NCBI GenBank assembly: GCA_030447685.1
Contig: JAUJOK010000013.1
Coordinates: 23,134-87,133 of the forward strand
Reading direction: 5' to 3'
Origin: Armatimonadaceae bacterium
GTDB taxonomy: Bacteria > Armatimonadota > Armatimonadia > Armatimonadales > Armatimonadaceae
Length of the DNA stretch: 64,000 bases
Position 1 is the first letter of the stretch, and each line of letters starts with the position of its first letter. This document shows positions 1 to 9,440 of this stretch, one piece after another. A program made the position numbers and the translations under genes. The notes beneath the pieces were generated by a model, which was not told the origin of the DNA, did no database searches, and worked only from the letters and a program-made list of their open reading frames with translations.

Positions 1-726
1 CTGTCGCCCGCCTTCGCGCTCGGCACGATCAACTTCAGCAGCATGTGGAACCAGCGGCGCAACCTGCTCGCCCACTGGGGCACGCCGCAGCACCCGTCGT
101 ATCTGCGCCTGCGCTTCCTGCACGACGGCTACGATTTTGAATCGGCGCGCTTCCGGGGAGCGCAGCGCGAAGGCAGCGTGCTGGGAGCCATCGGACTGGC
201 AACCGACGGCGGCGACAAGCACCCCTCGCTCGACAGGATCAAGGACGCCACGGTCCGGGCCAAAGATTTCCGCCTGCGCTGGGAATTCGGCGGCGCGGCC
301 AAAGACATCGACATCGCCGCGCCCGCCGATCTGTCCACTCCCGCGCATCTGAAAATCGGCGATATGCACGTTCAGATTGCTGCGCCCTACGCGCGCTTCG
401 GCTCTTTCACGGGTCGCTGGGAAACGGGCAGGGACGACAAAACGGCATGGCTGGACGTGGTGTTCTACGAAGGCGAAGAGCGCGCCTTTAAATTGGACGA
501 ACTCGAAGTCGCCGCCGCCGGTTTCGCCCTGCAAATAACGGAAGGCGAAGCAGCCCCTCTGCCGCCGGTGCGCGCTTCGGCGGAAAAGGGCCGCCTCCGC
601 CTGCACTGGCGCGACATGGCGCTTTCGGTTCCGCTCCCGCCGGACACGCAGGAGGCGCTGCGCCGCGACGTGGTTTCACCGGCGGCGCAAGGAGAAGTTC
701 CCTCGAAAAAAGAAGGACAGCCATGA
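1..726 (+). CDS. C-terminal part of an unidentified protein, truncated by the window edge
   Basis: The frame is open from base 1, and the first Met (position 43) is preceded by in-frame coding sequence, so this is the tail of a longer protein. The visible 240 or so residues are soluble, with alternating charged and aromatic stretches and no membrane segment. I do not recognise a family or catalytic motif. The stop overlaps the ATG of the first sulfatase by four bases (ATGA), so it is probably cotranscribed with the sulfatases and may act on the same polysaccharide. The function is unknown. Confidence 0.6.
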   Translation: MSPAFALGTINFSSMWNQRRNLLAHWGTPQHPSYLRLRFLHDGYDFESARFRGAQREGSVLGAIGLATDGGDKHPSLDRIKDATVRAKDFRLRWEFGGAAKDIDIAAPADLSTPAHLKIGDMHVQIAAPYARFGSFTGRWETGRDDKTAWLDVVFYEGEERAFKLDELEVAAAGFALQITEGEAAPLPPVRASAEKGRLRLHWRDMALSVPLPPDTQEALRRDVVSPAAQGEVPSKKEGQP

Positions 727-2198
727 TTTCACGTAGTTCTCGCTGGCGTTTCTTCGGGATGACGTGCGCGGCGATGGCGCTGGCGGTGGGCGTGTTGACA
801 CCGTGCAGCCTGGCCCAGGCCCCGCCTTCCAAAACGCCGCGTCTCAACATCCTGCTGATTACCGCCGATGACCTGGGCACGCAGCTTGGCTGCTATGGTG
901 ATCCGCTGGCACGCACGCCCAACCTCGACGCTCTGGCGGCGCGCGGCGTGCAGTTCCAGAACGGCTACGTCACCGCGCCTTCGTGCTCGCCGTCGCGATC
1001 CAGCATCCTGACCGGGCTGTATCCGCACCAGAACGGGCACTGGGGCCTATCGCACCTCGGCTACCGGATGCGCGATGGCATCCCGACACTGCCCGGCTTG
1101 CTCCAAAGGGCGGGCTATCACAACGCGATTATCGGCAAACTGCACGTCAGCCCGGAAAAGGCGTTCCCCTTCGACTTCGCCCAAACCGATGCGCGCAAAA
1201 CGTGGGACGTGAAGTGGGTGGCGCAGACCGCGCGCGAACAGATGCAGGCGGCGCAGCAGCAGGATAAGCCGTTTTTCCTGTACGTCAACTATTTCGATCC
1301 GCACACGCCGTTTCACGATCAGTTCGAGGGCGTGCCTGCCAGACCGCAAACCCCCGCGCAGATGCGCCCGTTCCCGTTCCACCCGGTGGACGCACTGAAC
1401 AAGGGAGTGCGCGAGCAGATGGCGGGCTTCTACAACGGTGTATCGCGTCTGGATACCGGGGTCGGCCTGCTGCTCGACGAACTGAAAAAAGCCGGACGCG
1501 AGAAGGACACACTGGTGATCTTCATCGGGGACCACGGCCCCCCGTTCCCGCGCGGCAAGAACGCATCCTACGAAGCCGGGATGAAAGTGCCGTTCCTCGT
1601 CCACTGGCCGGGCCGGGACCGTCCGCACCGCAATCAGAAGCTGGTTTCGACCATCGATTTGCTGCCGACGATTCTTGATGCCGCCGGTGTGAGTGCGCCG
1701 CCGAATCTGCCCGGCGCGTCTATGCGCCCGCTGCTGACGGGAAAAGCCGCGCCGTGGCGCGAGGTTCTTGCTACCGAGAACAACGCGCACGGTCCCAAAG
1801 ACTGGTATCCGCAGCGCGCGCTGCGTGACGAACGTTATAAGATCATCCACACGCTGCTGCCGGAGCGCGCGAACCCCAAGCTGACCCCGAGCGGCGGCAA
1901 GCCCTGGATCGACCTGACCGAATCACCACCCGAAGGCACCCTCGGTAATCAGGTCTTCACCACCCACCGTAAGCCGCCGCCGTGGGAGCTATACGATCTG
2001 AAAAGCGACCCGCATGAATTCCGCAATCTGGCGGGAAAGCCGGAACACGCCGCTGTCGAGAAGCGGCTTCGCGCCCGGCTCGAATCGTGGCGGCGCGACA
2101 CGAACGATCCGCTGCGCGACCCGGAGAAACTCGCCGCGCTGACCAGAGCGCACGACGAGACAACCGGCAAAAACTTTGAGCCACGGAAACCCGAATGA
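723..2198 (+). CDS. Secreted S1-family sulfatase, sulfamidase-like
   Basis: Type I sulfatase of 491 residues that would hydrolyse sulfate esters or N-sulfate groups on a glycan. Residues 1-33 form a signal peptide (arginines, hydrophobic core, AQA cleavage site), so it acts outside the cytoplasm. C88-S-P-S-R92 is the formylglycine site of the CxPxR type. D49-D50 and D270-H271 are the expected metal ligands, and the IGKLH segment (137-141) supplies the usual Lys and His. The N-terminal half resembles heparan N-sulfatase (SGSH) in spacing and in the 'TGLYPHQNG' segment, but the substrate cannot be fixed. It overlaps its neighbours by four bases on each side, indicating translational coupling. 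It needs a formylglycine-generating enzyme, which is not in this window. Confidence 0.9.
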   Translation: MISRSSRWRFFGMTCAAMALAVGVLTPCSLAQAPPSKTPRLNILLITADDLGTQLGCYGDPLARTPNLDALAARGVQFQNGYVTAPSCSPSRSSILTGLYPHQNGHWGLSHLGYRMRDGIPTLPGLLQRAGYHNAIIGKLHVSPEKAFPFDFAQTDARKTWDVKWVAQTAREQMQAAQQQDKPFFLYVNYFDPHTPFHDQFEGVPARPQTPAQMRPFPFHPVDALNKGVREQMAGFYNGVSRLDTGVGLLLDELKKAGREKDTLVIFIGDHGPPFPRGKNASYEAGMKVPFLVHWPGRDRPHRNQKLVSTIDLLPTILDAAGVSAPPNLPGASMRPLLTGKAAPWREVLATENNAHGPKDWYPQRALRDERYKIIHTLLPERANPKLTPSGGKPWIDLTESPPEGTLGNQVFTTHRKPPPWELYDLKSDPHEFRNLAGKPEHAAVEKRLRARLESWRRDTNDPLRDPEKLAALTRAHDETTGKNFEPRKPE

Positions 2199-3703
2199 CA
2201 ATGCCGAAACGACCGAACCTGCTTTTTATCCTGACCGACGAGCAGCGCGGGGACACACTGGGCCGCGCCGGGAACCGGCAGATACAAACGCCGCACCTCG
2301 ACGCGCTGGCGGACGACGGCGTCCTTTTCGAGAACGCTTTTTGCGCCTACCCTGTCTGCACGCCGTCGCGCTACTCGCTGCTGTCGGGCCTGTACGTCCA
2401 CCAGCACGGCGGCGGGGGCAACAGCGCGACATTGGCACCGGGCCTGCCGACCTTCCCGCGCCTGCTGCGGGAGGCAGGCTACCGCACCCATGCGGTGGGT
2501 AAAATGCACTTCACGCCCACCTACCTGGATGTAGGTTTCGACCGGCTGGAACTGGCGGAGCAGGACGGTGACGGGCGGCTCGATGACGACTACCACCGCG
2601 ATCTGCGCGCTCACGGCCTCCTTGACCGCCTCGACATCATGGACCAGCGCGCGGAGTTCCGCGCCCGCGCGCCGGAAGACTACTGGCGCACGCTCGGGGC
2701 GCAAACGTCGGACCTGCCCGAAGAATGGCACTCGACCACCTGGATCGCGGACCGGGCGCTGCGCGCGCTCGACGGCTGGGACGCGGACGGAGGCAATCTG
2801 CTGATGGTAGGCTTCGTCAAACCGCACCACCCGTTCGACCCGCCCGCGCCCTGGGACCGGATGTACGATCCCGACCGGATAGACCTGCTGCCCGGATGGA
2901 CGCCCGAAGTGCCGGAGCGCGACCGTGGCTATTCCGGCTATTTCCCGAACGCCGAACTGACGCCCGAAGCGGTGCGACACGCCACGGCCTTCTACTACGC
3001 CACAATCTCGCAGATAGACCACCACATCGGTCGGATGACTGCCCTGCTGCGGCGCAAGGGGCTGTACGACGACACGCTCGTCGTCTTCACCAGCGACCAC
3101 GGCGATTACATGGGTTTTCACCATATGCTGCTCAAAGGGGGCCATATCTACGATCCGCTGGTGCGCGTACCGCTGCTCATCAAGTTTCCCGGCGGGGAGG
3201 ACGCCGGTACGACCCGGCAAACGCTGGCAAGTCTCACCGACCTGGCCCCGACGATCCTGCGGCAGGCCCGCGTCGAGCCGCCCCCCGTGATGAAGGGGCT
3301 GAACCTGGCCCAGGCGGACGCGGACCGCCCCTTCCTCTTCGCATCCAGCACCGGCCACCGGTATATGGCCCGCTCGCGGACGCACAAGCTGATTCTGGGC
3401 CGCGACCACTCACAGAACCTGTTTTTCGACCTGGAGCGCGACCCGCTGGAAATGACCGACCTTTTTGAGGAGCCATCCTGCCAGGCGCACATTGAGGAAT
3501 ATCGCCGGGCCATCACGAACTGGCTGATGTTCGACGCCCCGCCGCCGGTCTATCGGGACACGGGAGCGCCGTCCATTGCCGCCCCCAACGTCCCGCCCGC
3601 GACAGACGACCATCGCGCGCAGACCTACCGCTATTTCGAGGAGCAGTTTGAACGCACGGCGGGCGACGGCGGGGCAGCAGTAACCGGAAAAGCGCATGAA
3701 TAA
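2195..3703 (+). CDS. S1-family sulfatase without signal peptide
   Basis: Second sulfatase of the operon, 502 residues. C55-T-P-S-R59 is the formylglycine motif. D15 in the 'TDEQ' segment and D301-H302 are metal-binding positions. The protein starts directly with the first beta strand of the fold (MTMPKRPNLLFILTDEQ), with no signal peptide or transmembrane segment, so it is predicted cytoplasmic, unlike the upstream sulfatase. The start is fixed by an ATGA overlap with the previous stop. Cytoplasmic sulfatases usually desulfate imported oligosaccharides; that role is inferred here. The substrate is unknown. Confidence 0.9.
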   Translation: MTMPKRPNLLFILTDEQRGDTLGRAGNRQIQTPHLDALADDGVLFENAFCAYPVCTPSRYSLLSGLYVHQHGGGGNSATLAPGLPTFPRLLREAGYRTHAVGKMHFTPTYLDVGFDRLELAEQDGDGRLDDDYHRDLRAHGLLDRLDIMDQRAEFRARAPEDYWRTLGAQTSDLPEEWHSTTWIADRALRALDGWDADGGNLLMVGFVKPHHPFDPPAPWDRMYDPDRIDLLPGWTPEVPERDRGYSGYFPNAELTPEAVRHATAFYYATISQIDHHIGRMTALLRRKGLYDDTLVVFTSDHGDYMGFHHMLLKGGHIYDPLVRVPLLIKFPGGEDAGTTRQTLASLTDLAPTILRQARVEPPPVMKGLNLAQADADRPFLFASSTGHRYMARSRTHKLILGRDHSQNLFFDLERDPLEMTDLFEEPSCQAHIEEYRRAITNWLMFDAPPPVYRDTGAPSIAAPNVPPATDDHRAQTYRYFEEQFERTAGDGGAAVTGKAHE

Positions 3704-5024
3704 GCAGCGACCAAACGTAATCTGGGTGTTCGGCGATCAGCACCGGGCGCAGGCGCTGGGATGCGCGGGCGACCCCAATCTGCACACGCCCAACATCGAC
3801 CGTCTCGCGGCGGAGGGTGTCACGTTCACCGCCGCGGTCGCCGGGACGCCGCTCTGCTGTCCGTATCGCGGCTCGCTGCTGACCGGTCGCTACCCGCACC
3901 GTTGCGTGCCGGGGCACGAGCATCCGCTGCCGCCGGGCCAGCCGACTATCGCCGCACCGTTCAGCGAGGCGGGCTACCACACCGCCTATTTCGGTAAGTG
4001 GCACCTCGACGGCTTTCGGGAGCGCGAAGGACGCGCGGCGCTGCATGTCGTGCCGCCGGAACGGCGCGGCGGCTTCGACGAGTGGCTGGGCTACGAGAAC
4101 AACAATTCGCAGTGGGACTGCTGGGTGCACGGGGGCAAGGACGACGTGCCGCCGTACCGCCTCCCCGGCTACGAGACCGATGCGCTGACCGACCTGTTTG
4201 TGGCGCACCTGCGGGAGCGCGGGGCCTCGCCGGAGCAGCCATTCTTCGCCGCGCTCTCGCTTCAGCCGCCGCACAACCCGTACATCGCCCCGCCGGAATG
4301 GATGGCCCGCCACACGCCGGGACGGGTTCAGCTTCGTCCCAACGTGCCGGACGTGCCGCGCATCGTGGACCGGGCGCGGCGCGACCTGGCGGGCTACTAC
4401 GCCATGATCGAGAACCTGGATGGGAACCTGGGCCGCATCCGCGCCGCGCTGGACGAGACCGGGCTATGGGAAAACACGCACATCCTTTTCTTCTCAGACC
4501 ACGGGGATATGCACGGCTCGCACGGCCAGTTCCTCAAAACCAGCCCCTGGGAGGAATCGATTCGCGTGCCCTTCATCCTCGGCGGCGGGGTGCCGTTCTA
4601 CGGCGTTAAAGGGGGCCGTCAGGCGGTGCCGCTCAATCATGTCGATGTCGCGCCGACAAGCTTGGGACTGTGCGGCATTGATAAGCCCGATTGGATGATG
4701 GGCACCGATTACTCCGGTTATCGCCTGCACGAACGACCGCCGCCGGTGGACGAGCCGGACTCCGCATTTTTGCAACTGGTGATTCCTACCGGCCATGCCG
4801 ACAGCACCGACCGCCCTTGGCGCGGCATCGTCACCCGCGACGGCTGGAAATACATTGCGCTCGAAGGCCAGCCCTGGCTCCTGTTCAATCTCAACGAAGA
4901 CCCCTTCGAGCAGGTGAATCTGGCGCACAACACGCGCTTCGCTTCGCAGCGCCGCCGCCTCCAGGAACGGCTCAGCGCCTGGATTCACGACACCGGCGAC
5001 CACTTCACACTGCCGGAATTATAA
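3696..5024 (+). CDS. S1-family sulfatase, CCPYR-type active site
   Basis: Third sulfatase, 442 residues. The formylglycine motif is C54-C-P-Y-R58, with C54 as the modified residue; a second Cys at the x position and Tyr in place of the common Ser are less usual but fit CxPxR. D14 ('FGDQH') and the later SDHGD segment supply metal ligands. No signal peptide is visible. The start overlaps the previous gene by eight bases. Its active-site variant differs from both upstream sulfatases, which suggests a different sulfate position or sugar, not simple duplication. Confidence 0.9.
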   Translation: MNKQRPNVIWVFGDQHRAQALGCAGDPNLHTPNIDRLAAEGVTFTAAVAGTPLCCPYRGSLLTGRYPHRCVPGHEHPLPPGQPTIAAPFSEAGYHTAYFGKWHLDGFREREGRAALHVVPPERRGGFDEWLGYENNNSQWDCWVHGGKDDVPPYRLPGYETDALTDLFVAHLRERGASPEQPFFAALSLQPPHNPYIAPPEWMARHTPGRVQLRPNVPDVPRIVDRARRDLAGYYAMIENLDGNLGRIRAALDETGLWENTHILFFSDHGDMHGSHGQFLKTSPWEESIRVPFILGGGVPFYGVKGGRQAVPLNHVDVAPTSLGLCGIDKPDWMMGTDYSGYRLHERPPPVDEPDSAFLQLVIPTGHADSTDRPWRGIVTRDGWKYIALEGQPWLLFNLNEDPFEQVNLAHNTRFASQRRRLQERLSAWIHDTGDHFTLPEL

Positions 5025-5056
5025 GCACACCGGAAGGAAAAGGAACCAAGGCATTT

Positions 5057-6532
5057 ATGGAAGCAACCCGCCCGAACATCCTCTTCATCATGTCCGACGA
5101 CCACGCGGCGCACGCGATCAGCGCCTACGGCAGCCGCATCAATCAGACACCGCACATGGACCGCCTTGCCGAGGGCGGCGTTCGCCTGACAAACTGCTTC
5201 TGCACCAATGCGATCTGCACGCCCAGCCGCGCCACGATCCTGACCGGGCAGTACGGCCATGTCACCGGCGTGCGCGGGTGGGAGCCGCTCGACAATCGCC
5301 GCCCGATCCAGGTGCAGAAGCTGCTGCAAAGCGCGGGTTACAACACCGCCATCTTCGGCAAGTGGCATCTGGGGCATGGCCTGACCAACAGTGTCTGGAA
5401 GGAAGATACCCGTGACCCCGGCTCCGTGCCTGCCGACCCGGCGGGTTTCGACGACTGGTGCGTGCTGCCCGGCCAGGGGGCGTACTACGACCCCGACTTC
5501 TTCACACCGGAAGGGAGGGTGAAGGTCAGCGGCTATGCCAGCGACGTTACCACGGACCTGGCGCTTGACTGGCTCAGCGGCAAGCGCGACCCGAGCAAGC
5601 CGTTCTTCCTGTGTGTTCACCACAAAGCGCCCCACCGCCCCTGGAACCCCGGCGACAATTACAAGCACCTGTATGAGAATGAGGAGATTCCGCAGCCGGA
5701 GACCTTCGATGACGACTACCGGGGCAGACCGGCGGCGGCGGCGGCGAAGATGCGTATCCTGGGCGATCTGAACCGGGAAGATGTGAAAGCTGATCCGCCG
5801 GAGGGGCTGTCCGATCCGGAGCGCAAGAACTGGTATTACCAGCGTTACATCAAGGACTATCTGCGCTGCGTCGCCAGTGTGGATGCGTCCGTGGGGCGGC
5901 TGCTGGACTATCTCGACGCCAGCCAGCTCGCCGACGACACCCTTGTCATCTACACCAGTGACCAGGGCTTCTTTTTAGGCGATCACGGCTGGTATGACAA
6001 GCGCTTCATCTACGAGGAATCGCTGCGGATGCCGTTTTTGATGCGCTATCCGCGCGAAGTTGCCCCCGGCAGCGTGGGCGAGGCGCTGCTCACCAACACC
6101 GACTTCGCGCCGACGCTGCTCGATTATGCCGGGGTGGACGCGCCGCAGGAAATGCAGGGCGTCAGTGCCCGCGCCATGCTGCGCGGCCAGACACCGGCGG
6201 GATGGCAGAGTTCGCTGTACTACCGCTACTGGAACAACGGCGGGCACCACATTGCCGCGCACTATGGGATTCGCACCCTGACGCACAAGCTCATTTATGT
6301 CTACTCCAAACCGCTCGGCACGCACAACAGCACCGAGGAACCGGCACTGGAGCCGTACTGGGAACTTTACGACCTGACTCAGGACCCGATGGAGCTAAAC
6401 AATATCTATGACGATCCGGCCAACAGGGCGCTGATTCAGGAACTTCAAGCAGAACTGGAACGTCTACAGGCCAAATACGGCGATGAGCCGCTGCACGAAA
6501 GTATTCCGCAGCAGGGAGCACCGCCCCCGTAA
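5057..6532 (+). CDS. S1-family sulfatase (fourth in the array)
   Basis: 491-residue sulfatase. The open frame extends far upstream, but the ATG at 5057 is chosen because AGGAAAAGGAA lies just before it and the protein then starts with the first strand of the fold (MEATRPNILFIMSDD). C54-T-P-S-R58 is the formylglycine motif and D14-D15 are metal ligands. The 'TSDQGFFLGDHGW' segment is typical of choline- and iduronate-type sulfatases. There is no signal peptide. It is separated from the third sulfatase by 32 bases and is probably in the same transcript. Confidence 0.9.
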   Translation: MEATRPNILFIMSDDHAAHAISAYGSRINQTPHMDRLAEGGVRLTNCFCTNAICTPSRATILTGQYGHVTGVRGWEPLDNRRPIQVQKLLQSAGYNTAIFGKWHLGHGLTNSVWKEDTRDPGSVPADPAGFDDWCVLPGQGAYYDPDFFTPEGRVKVSGYASDVTTDLALDWLSGKRDPSKPFFLCVHHKAPHRPWNPGDNYKHLYENEEIPQPETFDDDYRGRPAAAAAKMRILGDLNREDVKADPPEGLSDPERKNWYYQRYIKDYLRCVASVDASVGRLLDYLDASQLADDTLVIYTSDQGFFLGDHGWYDKRFIYEESLRMPFLMRYPREVAPGSVGEALLTNTDFAPTLLDYAGVDAPQEMQGVSARAMLRGQTPAGWQSSLYYRYWNNGGHHIAAHYGIRTLTHKLIYVYSKPLGTHNSTEEPALEPYWELYDLTQDPMELNNIYDDPANRALIQELQAELERLQAKYGDEPLHESIPQQGAPPP

Positions 6533-6595
6533 GCGTTACGCACCCTGGTTCTGCTTCTATAAGTAACGTGACCCGCGTGAAAGGAAAGTCCATTT

Positions 6596-7258
6596 TTGTC
6601 ATCCGATATAATCCGTGTGCCGATCCGATGCCTGGTCGTGCTGCTGACCACTGTCCTTAACGCTCCTCTGTCCGCCCGGGAGGTCGTGTTTCCCGCAGAC
6701 GCAGGGGTGGTGGATGTCCGGCGTGACTTCGGGGCCAGAGGGGACGGCAGGACCGATGACACGGCGGCGCTGCAGGCGGCGCTTGACCGCTATCCCAGCG
6801 GCAATAAGATCATCTACCTGCCCACCGGGACCTATGTCATCTCCGACACCCTGCGCTGGCCGGTAGGCAACGGAGGGGGCAACACGGCCAAGCGGACGAT
6901 CCTCCAGGGGCAGGCGGAGCAGAAGAGTATCCTTCGCCTCGGGGACGCCTGCCCCGGCTTCACCGATCCGGCGCAGCCGAAGTCGATGCTCTGGACGGGA
7001 AAGGCGCCTGCACAACGATTCCGCAACGCCGTCCGGGACTTAACGGTGGACACGGGCAAGGGCAACCCGGGCGCAATCGGAGTGCAGTTCATCGCCAACA
7101 ACCAGGAGACGCGGGGCAACGACACGCGGACGCTGCGCAAGGGCGAGACGCCGGGGCGCGGGGGCGGCAGCGCCCTCCCGCTTTTTGTCTCCCCGATGGC
7201 TCAGGAAACCGGAGACGGCGGGCGTGAAGCCGACCGAGACGAGGAGCAGGGCAGATGA
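6596..7258 (+). pseudogene. Truncated pectate-lyase-3 / GH28-like secreted protein
   Basis: TTG start preceded by AAAGGAAAG at about nine bases. Residues 1-27 look like a signal peptide. The following segment 'DFGARGDGRTDDTAALQAAL' is the classic opening of the pectate-lyase superfamily beta-helix (PF12708), with the 'YLPTGTYVIS' turn after it. Homology-like sequence stops near residue 175, far short of the 400-700 residues of this family, and continues as 45 low-complexity residues of different character before the stop. This indicates a deletion or frame change near base 7110. A short unassigned reading stretch (7255-7308) follows. Probably non-functional. Confidence 0.7.
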
Positions 7259-7434
7259 AGAACCTGAACAGCCTGCCCAGCGTGGACCGCGCCTGGGGCC
7301 TGAAATAGGCGCGCTCGATCACTACCTCCCGGCACCTTAGAACGCGGTCAGCGGCACGCTCTCACAGAGCCACGGGTACATGCGGCACAGTCGGGCGACG
7401 TGATCGTGCTCCAAGAAAAACATTCTCATTACGT

Positions 7435-7462
7435 TTGATAAATCAAGTCGCTATGGTATAAT
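7435..7462 (+). promoter_or_regulatory. Sigma70-like promoter of the LacI-family gene
   Basis: TTGATA (7435-7440) and a perfect TATAAT (7457-7462) separated by 16 bases, with transcription expected to begin about 7 bases further on, inside the operator pair. Confidence 0.75.
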
Positions 7463-7463
7463 T

Positions 7464-7495
7464 TGCACAACCGGTTTTGCACAAACGCTTGTGCA
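7464..7495. promoter_or_regulatory. Two overlapping LacI-type operators
   Basis: TGCACAACCGGTTTTGCA (7464-7481) and TGCACAAACGCTTGTGCA (7478-7495) are 18-base near-palindromes with the central CG typical of LacI/GalR operators. They share the TGCA at 7478-7481. They begin two bases after the -10 box of the regulator's own promoter, so binding would block transcription start. Autoregulation is inferred. Confidence 0.7.
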
Positions 7496-7524
7496 TGAGA
7501 TGACAGGTTGATTGGAGGCTTCGG

Positions 7525-8535
7525 TTGGCTGTTTCGATCAAGGATGTAGCGGCGCGGGTCGGGGTGTCTCCGGGTACGGTATCGCATGTCCTGAACGGAA
7601 ACAAGGAGGCGCGGATCGCGCTTGCAACGCAGGACCGCGTTCGACGCATCGCCGCCGAGATGGGCTACCGGCCCAACCGCCTGGCGCGCAGTCTGGGGCG
7701 CGGCAGGACGGACACTATCGGCCTGTTGATCTCCGGCCTGCGCAACCCCTTCTTCGTCGATGTTCTGGAAAGCGCCGAGGCGCTGGCCTTGGAGGCAGGT
7801 TATGAAGTGATGCTGGATGCCGCGCCCTCTGCGCACGGCACCTACCAGGGACATGGTAAACTGCGGGACTGGGCCGTGGACGGCGTGCTGATGTGGGCCG
7901 TCAGCAGCCAGAGCCTTGAAAGGGTGCTGGGAACGCAGGCGGCGCAAACCACGCCCGTGGTCTATATAGGCGCGGTTCGTAAAGATGACACAGACTGGGT
8001 ATCGTTCGATCTATATGATGGCGGGCGGCAGGCGACCGAGCATCTGGTTTCCCGGGGCTACCGCCGCATCGCCTACGTCTCGCCGTATGCTTTCGGCGAA
8101 GATAGGCACGAGGAACCGCGCCATCTGGCATACAAAGGTGTCTGCGCGGCGGCGGGTTTGAAGCCGGAGTTCGTGCTTCTGCACGGGGAGGAGACGCGCG
8201 CGGCGGGCCTGGCGGCGGGCCGGGCGCTCGCGGCGCGTCCGGCATCCGAGCGCCCGGACGCGGTTTTCTGCCACAACGACGTTATCGCGGTGGGCGTGTA
8301 CTGCGGGGTGCGCCGCGCCGGGCTGCGCGTCCCGGAAGACATCGCCATTGTCGGCTTTGACGGCGTGGAAGAAGCGCAGTATCTGGAGGTTCCACTGACG
8401 ACTGTCCGAACTCCGGTGGACGCACTGTGCCGCCACGCGCTCAATATTCTGTCCCGCCGCCTGAATGGGGAAGCGCCGCCGCCCCGCGAGCAGGCGCTGA
8501 TTGCGACCGAGCTTATCATAGGAAGTTCCACCTGA
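7525..8535 (+). CDS. LacI/GalR-family transcriptional regulator
   Basis: 336 residues. TTG start with GGAGG about six bases upstream. The N-terminal helix-turn-helix (residues 4-25, [21 protein letters not shown]) is followed by the hinge helix with the usual 'NRLARSL' segment and a periplasmic-binding-like sensor domain to the C-terminus ('[22 protein letters not shown]'). This family represses sugar genes and releases DNA on binding a sugar or sugar phosphate. Two fitting operators overlap its own start region. The downstream pilin, glycosidase and transporter-like genes are plausible targets, but I saw no second copy of the operator near them. Confidence 0.93.
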   Translation: MAVSIKDVAARVGVSPGTVSHVLNGNKEARIALATQDRVRRIAAEMGYRPNRLARSLGRGRTDTIGLLISGLRNPFFVDVLESAEALALEAGYEVMLDAAPSAHGTYQGHGKLRDWAVDGVLMWAVSSQSLERVLGTQAAQTTPVVYIGAVRKDDTDWVSFDLYDGGRQATEHLVSRGYRRIAYVSPYAFGEDRHEEPRHLAYKGVCAAAGLKPEFVLLHGEETRAAGLAAGRALAARPASERPDAVFCHNDVIAVGVYCGVRRAGLRVPEDIAIVGFDGVEEAQYLEVPLTTVRTPVDALCRHALNILSRRLNGEAPPPREQALIATELIIGSST

Positions 8536-8588
8536 CGCGGCGTGGGCTTCACCCCGTCACTCATTCTTTCATTGAAGGAGAAAGACCA

Positions 8589-9344
8589 ATGCAGCGTATG
8601 CATCGTTCCCGAAACGCTTTTACCTTGATTGAACTGCTCGTGGTCATCGCTATCATCGCGATCCTGGCTGCGATTCTGTTCCCTGTCTTCGCTCAGGCCC
8701 GTGAAAAGGCCCGGCAGACCGCCTGTCTGTCCAACCTGAAGCAGATCGGCACGGGTGTAATGATGTATGTCCAGGACTACGACGAGACGTATCCGATCAC
8801 GATCTATAATACGTCAAACATAAGGATTAATCGCCAGAATACCTGGCGGTCACAAATCCATCCGTACGTCAAGAACACGCAGATTTTCGTCTGCCCGTCC
8901 AACCCGGACAACAAGATGCTGACAAACGACAGGAGCGTGACAGGCTTTCCTGATCCGACGGAGTTCTTCATCTCCTACAACAACAACCGGTGGGGCGGTA
9001 TCAGCACGGCAACTTCCCCCTCGACGCTGGCAGGTATTGACCGACCCTCCGACATCATCTCCGTTCTGGAAGTCTGGGACGGCAGATTCAACAACCAGAC
9101 AGCCGCCTACGACGGGGACCTGAATTACGATTTTAATGGACACCGCTACAGCCACTTTGGCGGGCACTCGGGCATGACGAACTACGCGTTCGCGGACGGC
9201 CATGCCAAAGCGATGCGCCCCTCGGCTACCATCAGGGACAACACCCGCAGGATGTGGGATCGCCGCCCCGGCATGGAGACGATAGCTCCCAATACAAACC
9301 TGCGCGAGATGCTTAAAGCCGCCGAAGAGAAGAAGCGGAGGTGA
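8589..9344 (+). CDS. DUF1559-type pseudopilin (prepilin with H-X9-DG C-terminus)
   Basis: 251 residues. The ATG at 8589 follows AAGGAG. A short basic leader is followed by the prepilin methylation and hydrophobic helix '[17 protein letters not shown]', after which comes '[19 protein letters not shown]', the hallmark of Armatimonadota pseudopilins. The C-terminal 'FADGHAKAM' with a conserved His upstream is the H-X9-DG region. Expected to be processed by a prepilin peptidase and anchored in the membrane or a type II secretion-like pseudopilus. Its position between a LacI regulator and a glycosidase is typical for this protein class, but the biological role is not known. Confidence 0.88.
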   Translation: MQRMHRSRNAFTLIELLVVIAIIAILAAILFPVFAQAREKARQTACLSNLKQIGTGVMMYVQDYDETYPITIYNTSNIRINRQNTWRSQIHPYVKNTQIFVCPSNPDNKMLTNDRSVTGFPDPTEFFISYNNNRWGGISTATSPSTLAGIDRPSDIISVLEVWDGRFNNQTAAYDGDLNYDFNGHRYSHFGGHSGMTNYAFADGHAKAMRPSATIRDNTRRMWDRRPGMETIAPNTNLREMLKAAEEKKRR

Positions 9345-9367
9345 CAGACGCCCGAGGGAAAAGGAGA

Positions 9368-9402
9368 CGTGGCCCGCTCGGCATCCACTGCCGAGTGGGT
9401 CA
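9368..9402 (+). other. Intergenic hairpin between pilin and glycosidase genes
   Basis: Arms GTGGCCCgCTCGGCA and TGCCGAGtGGGTCAC around a five-base loop. No T-run follows, so it may be an mRNA stabiliser or processing site rather than a terminator. Confidence 0.5.
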
Positions 9403-9440
9403 CGGCGATAGCGAACAGTGCTTTGGAAACAGGGTGAAGC

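Noticed and set aside
1949-3409. 486-residue minus-strand reading frame opposite the sulfatases
   Set aside because: Typical antisense frame of GC-rich coding DNA. The plus strand holds complete sulfatases with all motifs.
7429-7947. 172-residue reading frame on the minus strand over the LacI gene
   Set aside because: Shadow of the LacI gene, with no ribosome site and no family-like pattern.
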